The notes under the pieces are model-generated. The model was not told where the DNA came from. It worked only from the letters and a program-made list of their open reading frames with translations, and made no database searches. From Manduca sexta (lineage: Eukaryota > Arthropoda > Insecta > Lepidoptera > Sphingidae): DNA of 64,000 bases. This document shows positions 59,201 through 64,000 of this stretch, piece after piece. The number at the start of each line of letters is the position of its first letter. Positions within the stretch are counted from its first letter, which is position 1. The stretch spans positions 12,483,826-12,547,825 of the forward strand of contig NC_051140.1 in NCBI RefSeq assembly GCF_014839805.1. Direction: 5' to 3'. The position numbers and the translations under genes were made by a program.

Positions 59201-60061
59201 TTTCGAATTTATATTTATGTGTTTCTGATTAGAGAGTTGTAACACGATAGACTATCCAGCTGAATAAGGTCGATAGAAGAACTCAATGTGCATCGATTTA
59301 ACCCCCATGTATGTTGCCCGAAATTGCGTAGTTTATTTGGATTATTGTAAATTGCAAGTCGATTGTACACTAAATTTAGTAATTAGAACTTAACTATTGG
59401 GTCTAGATTCCTGATGTTTTTACTTCTTACTTTTTACTAAATAAAAGTAATACTTAGTTGGCCTTTCGCATGATCCTGACAGAATCAGTGGTTGCGTAAT
59501 TTAAAGATAAAAAATATTCTACAAAACTACATAATTTTTTCATATCTTTAAATTGGATCTAGATTAAAAAAATATTGTTTTATTTTTCTATAACAATTTT
59601 AAAAACTGGCTGCATTTGCAAAGAAATTACCTTCCAAATTTCGATACGAATTGTAAAGAGGCAAAAATGTATTCGAATTGATTAAGACCGAAAATGGAAA
59701 TTTGCTTTGTTGTCTCAATTACCTCAAGTCAAGAAAAATACGAATTTACTAAGTAAAATGTTAGGTAACAGATTATAATATTTACTAAAAGATACACGTT
59801 ATACATCAAAGTAAATGTAACAGTCACAAATAACTTGAAGTTTAGTAATAGTCTTTAAATTTAAAGTTATCCACATACACACTCAGGGCTTTTTATCCAG
59901 AAAGGGGTAGACAGAAACGCAACTACTGGGTTTCAAATACTACTTAAAATAAAAAAATCCTTGGCCTGGTTATTCGGTCACAAAATAAAACATTATAAAT
60001 TCCAATGTAACAAAATGTTTAATAAAATGCAATAAATTAATAAATTAAAGGCATACAACAA

Positions 60062-63000
60062 TCACCACGTTAAACGCATCACGTGATCTGTCTTCCGTTT
60101 GGATGATTTTATAAAGCCGAGAAACTGTAGCTCTGCCACTGCCCGCGTAAAACGCGACCTGTAACCACAAATTACACCTTTTTGTAATGAACAGCCAGAA
60201 AAGTGTACGCTAGACCACCTTAAAGTCCTAGATAATGCGCTTGCGCGTCGTCTAACAGCAACTTTCATTTTAAAGCTAAATATAGGTGCTGCTAGGTGAA
60301 ATATGGAAAATACAAATAAAATGCAAAACACATCACAGAAGCATTAAAAGGTAAATCAGACATTTGAAAAATAGTCGGCAAACAGTTAAAACAATTATTT
60401 ATTACTTTCTTCTATCACAACACAACATCACTTTGTCCTAGTAGCTGTGATATGATTGTACTTAATTGGACACAGTTATACCAATATTTACCAACGCAGA
60501 AATTGTTATGTGTATATTAGAAGTTGTTAATATTTAACACTCAATTAATCCGTATGTGATTCTCTAGCAAATCACGCCAAGATTTATTTAATACATAGAA
60601 AAATCAAGTTGTAATAAATAACAATCCATAAATGTTTAAAAAATCCTAGTTTTTATCGCATTTACAGGGCTTTTAACGATAAAACATAAAAATAAATGTG
60701 CGCATATTGACAATGAAGTTTCAATGCCTACTTACCTAACTCACATTTTACGGCCCTCTTATTTATAGACGTTTTTTATCTAAGGACGGAGCATTGCTGC
60801 GATAACAAGTCTGTTTCTCGCCTTTGTTTATCTGACAGCCAATTAGATTCAAGTTGTATCTCAATATTATCCAATCACAACGGCCATAGCACTGAGAAAC
60901 AGACTTATTATCACAGCAATGCTCCGTCCTTAGATAAATAACGTTCATGAATAAGGGGGTAAGTGTTTAGGTATAACTTGTGTTAATAGGTATTGACACT
61001 TCACCAACAAACAATATATAGTTATTTGTCGAAATGTCTTACTGGACCACGGGGTGTTGGTGCCTGTCTTCATCGTCGTCGGGTCGGAGCACGGCGGCGA
61101 AGGCTTGCAGCCAGTCGTACAGGTTGATGTGCTTGCCACACTCGCGGTGCAGTTTGTACGCGAGGCACAAGTCCGGCAACGAACCCACCACGCTCTCCGA
61201 CGACGCCAGCTGACAGCACGTACACTGTCACGAAACAATCACCTTACTCGACAAATACTAATCTATCATGACTTATCATTGTAAATATTTATTCATCATC
61301 ATCATCAGCCCTGTATTATATTCTGTCCCACTGTTGGGCACGGGCCTCCTCTACTACTGAGAGGGATGCATATTTGTTCGGTAAGGACCAATTTAATAAC
61401 ATAACTATATCGATGGTTGAAAGCTAATTTTAACAAGCTTAAAAAAAATATAGAAACATTTTCTGATTCTAAATATATATGAAACTTAGTGTCGCATAAA
61501 ATGTCTTAAGTCAATTAACCTTTCAACTGGCGATATTATTATAGGCTTGGAAAAATCACTTATTTCCAAATTAAAGATAATTGTCTATTACTAGGGGTCG
61601 TTCAATGGCCAAAATTCGACATCGAATTGAATATTCTAGTGACAATATACGTCAATGTTTGTAACACATATAATACATCAAGTATATTCTTCTTCATTCC
61701 TTCTCTACATGAACTTTACTCATGCCAAATCTCACACACTTGCGAACGCGAAATATGCTTAAAGATTTCATCATCGTCATAATTGGTGCAGGCAATAGTT
61801 TTAAAATAATTTAATACATTTTTAAAAGACAATAAAATAAGTTAACATTAAGATTGAATGAAACCATGTCAAATGTCAAGCAATATTATAATTATTATTG
61901 TTAATACTTATTAATATTGTGAATTTGGGAACTTGAGTTTGCCTGTCTTTTGTTTTTTCAAGGCTAAAACATTCTAATGATTACATTAAAGGAAATGTAC
62001 TCGTAGGATGTAATATGTAGGAGGAGGTAACTTAAAATCAGGAGAGGAACTTTTTCGCACGAACGACAATAGTTTTATTAAAACGTTGACACAATTTGTT
62101 TCAAATAACAAATATGTATTTTCTTCTCTAAATCATTACACTAATTGAACGTGATTGATATGTATTTGATGATAAAAATTCTGTTATTAGTGGTTCATTC
62201 CAATAATCTTTAATTTCTAAATTCTGAATAAATATTATTTTTACAGATATTATGGACTTTCCACTACGAAACCGTCATATTGACTTCACATAATTCTTCA
62301 ACTAATTGGAGAAACAATTCTTTACTGACACATGTACACTTGATGAGTTTATGCGTGTAATAGCATTCATCTACATAATAATATTACTCCTGGACTGACA
62401 TTATGACTGATAAGTATGTACCTACATAATGTAAAGTTATTTATATAATTAACAATTTACAGGTGAAGTTAATATTTATGCACAGCTACAAGTTTCAATG
62501 CTTTGGAATTACCAAATCTAAAGGATCTTTACCTAGCTCTTTTGCAGACTTATTATAATATATAATAACAAACATTATTATTATTTTCGGTACCTGTAAA
62601 TAATGTGCAGGGTTGCTCAACGCTGTGTGCAACGCTCCGCGGGGGGACCCGACGATCTGTTTCTTGACATTCGACACGTCATTAAAGAACAATATCTCGT
62701 AGAAAGTCTGCGTGTGCGGCGGTTGCAATCCTTTCGCGAAAACCTCTTCTAAGTAACTTACGAACCTTAATCGAACCATTTCAAATTCAGACTGTACTCT
62801 GTCAACACGCGTTGCTTTTAGCAGTTTCTAAAATACAAAAATTAAAAATAATTAGAGATAGATAGAGGCGAATATTCAGAATTCAAGTCGTCATAACAAA
62901 CAAAATTGATTTCTTAAATTAACAATTATATGGCAACAATAGCCATTGACAAAAAAATATGATATCAAAGAAATTAAAGCTCTGTTACTGCTTAAAAACA

Positions 63001-64000
63001 ATGGTTAAATAACCAATTGATTGTGATTAAAGTATCAAATCCTTGTATCTCACCTCTTTAAGTTTATATCTATTGCCAGGAACATTTTCTACATCATCAT
63101 CGGTTTCCATAGAGTTTGTAATAATAGTTGCTTCAGTATTGGCTTTCTCAATTTGCCTCAGAAACATAAGCAAATGTACTCTAACATTTTTCACGAAACC
63201 TTCTCCTAAATGGTTGTTTACAATCACATCTTCCATGTTGTTTTTCTTTGGCGTAACTTGCAATGGTTTTACTGGTGAAACATTTTGCAGTGAAGTATTC
63301 ACAACTTTTAAGCCATTTTTTATAGTTTCCACAAGTTTCATTTGCGATTGAAAATTCAGTAACTGCATGCATTCTTTAAACGCTGTTGTCTCCACTATAT
63401 CTTGAACAGCACACTTTGTGTAGATTTCACGTACCTTGAAAATGGATAATTAACAATAACGCAATGTTTCTAATCTTCATCATCATAAATACGAAATCAA
63501 GATATAATACAATCAGAAAAGTGTACACTTGACCACCTTAAGGTTCTAAGAAAGCAGCTTGTGCATCCATCACATAAAGTCTACTGCTTCCTTTATTCAC
63601 CTCTAAACATAGCCCAACTGCTTGATGGAATATGAAAATGGGTGTGAAAATATGGATTTTACTTTAGTTAATCTATATAGCATTTATTTTATAAAACATA
63701 TTCTAGTGTATAAAGTATAACTAGCATGATTTTTCCATACCGTCTTTCCGAGTAAATTTTTAGGAATATCTTGCACAAATGCGTGTAACAATCTAACACA
63801 CAAGTAGAAACTGTATAAGTAATCATAAAGCCTATTCATTTGTTTGTACAACACATCTCTGAAGTAATTATCATCTTCAAACAAACTTATTTTTGCTCTA
63901 CAATCTTGCTGCTCCAAAAACGGCCTAAAAGACATTAACTGTCGTATGCTCTCGAGATCTTCCTTGCTGAGATTTAAAATCGTTTCCTCTAACATGTCTG
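60062..64000 (-). CDS. Orc3: Origin recognition complex subunit 3, C-terminal part (5' end beyond window)
   Basis: Nuclear subunit of the ORC that binds replication origins and, with the other subunits and Cdc6/Cdt1, loads the MCM helicase. Visible exons, complement: 63741 to beyond 64000, 63054-63434, 62594-62827, 61043-61224 and 60062-60158. All junctions are GT/AG and in frame, giving about 383 C-terminal residues, roughly half of a typical 700-residue ORC3. Recognition rests on the C-terminal winged-helix region: [20 protein letters not shown] then YDWLQAF, and the final exon [20 protein letters not shown] then [11 protein letters not shown], which match the conserved end of ORC3. Upstream parts ([45 protein letters not shown]) fit the middle of the protein. 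The Drosophila orthologue is latheo. It is unrelated to the cuticle genes and marks the right border of the cluster. Confidence 0.92.
60768..60946. mobile_element. MITE in the last intron of Orc3
   Basis: The left end reads TTATCTAAGGACGGAGCATT continuing to GTCTGTTTCTC. The right end reversed gives the same with few changes over about 45 bases. The centre is about 85 bases with no coding capacity. ACGTT occurs just outside both ends and may be the target duplication. Confidence 0.8.
61297..61372 (-). mobile_element. SINE family 1, 3' fragment in an Orc3 intron
   Basis: ATCATCATCATCAGCCCTGT and CACGGGCCTCCTCTACTACT are the inverse of the SINE tail and 3' end. The rest of the element is missing. 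Confidence 0.8.

Larger units (their letters stand above)
54900..60061. other. Intergenic region between gene K and Orc3
   Basis: About 5 kb with no gene I can support. It contains SINE family 2 (55733-55860), SINE family 1 (55891-56225) and scattered degraded repeats. Between 56350 and 60000 there are reading frames of up to 115 residues, none with a recognisable domain or splice context. Confidence 0.6.

Overview
The window is a gene-poor, AT-rich, intron-rich stretch of an insect nuclear genome, almost certainly from a moth or butterfly (Lepidoptera). The evidence is a cluster of RR-1 (Rebers-Riddiford type 1) cuticular protein genes with the MK[L/S/M]-only first exon usual for insect cuticle genes, several tRNA-derived SINE families of the kind common in Lepidoptera, Helitron-like remnants ending in CTAG, and TTAA-flanked foldback MITEs. 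I cannot name the species from sequence alone.

Layout. 1-5.5 kb: repeat-rich intergenic DNA with a Penelope-like element remnant. 5.5-7.3 kb: a four-coding-exon RR-1 gene on the minus strand with an Asn-Pro-Tyr-rich N-terminal part and a Tyr/Pro/Arg-rich tail. 11.4-12.9 kb: a compact RR-1 gene on the plus strand. 15.2-41.1 kb: a tandem array of six minus-strand RR-1 genes, called C to H here (stops at 15201, 20321, 24305, 28816, 33776 and 39888), in units of about 4-6 kb. Most of the units also share upstream DNA, a tRNA-derived SINE and a degenerate SINE-like block. 41.1-47.2 kb: transposon-rich intergenic DNA with a nested Helitron/palindromic MITE and a relic of a cuticle-gene promoter. 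47.3-54.9 kb: three more diverged RR-1 genes, two of them head to head (I minus, J plus), then K (minus). 54.9-60.0 kb: repeat-containing intergenic DNA. 60.06-64.0 kb: the 3' half of Orc3 (origin recognition complex subunit 3) on the minus strand, running off the right edge.

Ten of the eleven cuticle genes (B to K in the entries) share one architecture: exon 1 of 9 coding bases (Met-Lys-Leu/Ser/Met), exon 2 of exactly 113 bases (rest of the signal peptide and the N-terminal linker), and exon 3 of 205-217 bases carrying the RR-1 chitin-binding domain. Each has a TATA box about 65-100 bases upstream of the ATG. Their products are expected to be secreted by epidermal cells and to bind chitin in flexible, larval-type cuticle. 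The multiplicity is most simply read as gene dosage for abundant structural proteins, with sequence exchange keeping the array copies alike.

I found no sign of a novel enzymatic or immune system. The most interesting content is the mosaic, concerted evolution of the cuticle array (including a 169-base block identical between its outermost copies), the relic promoter, and several well-preserved non-autonomous elements.
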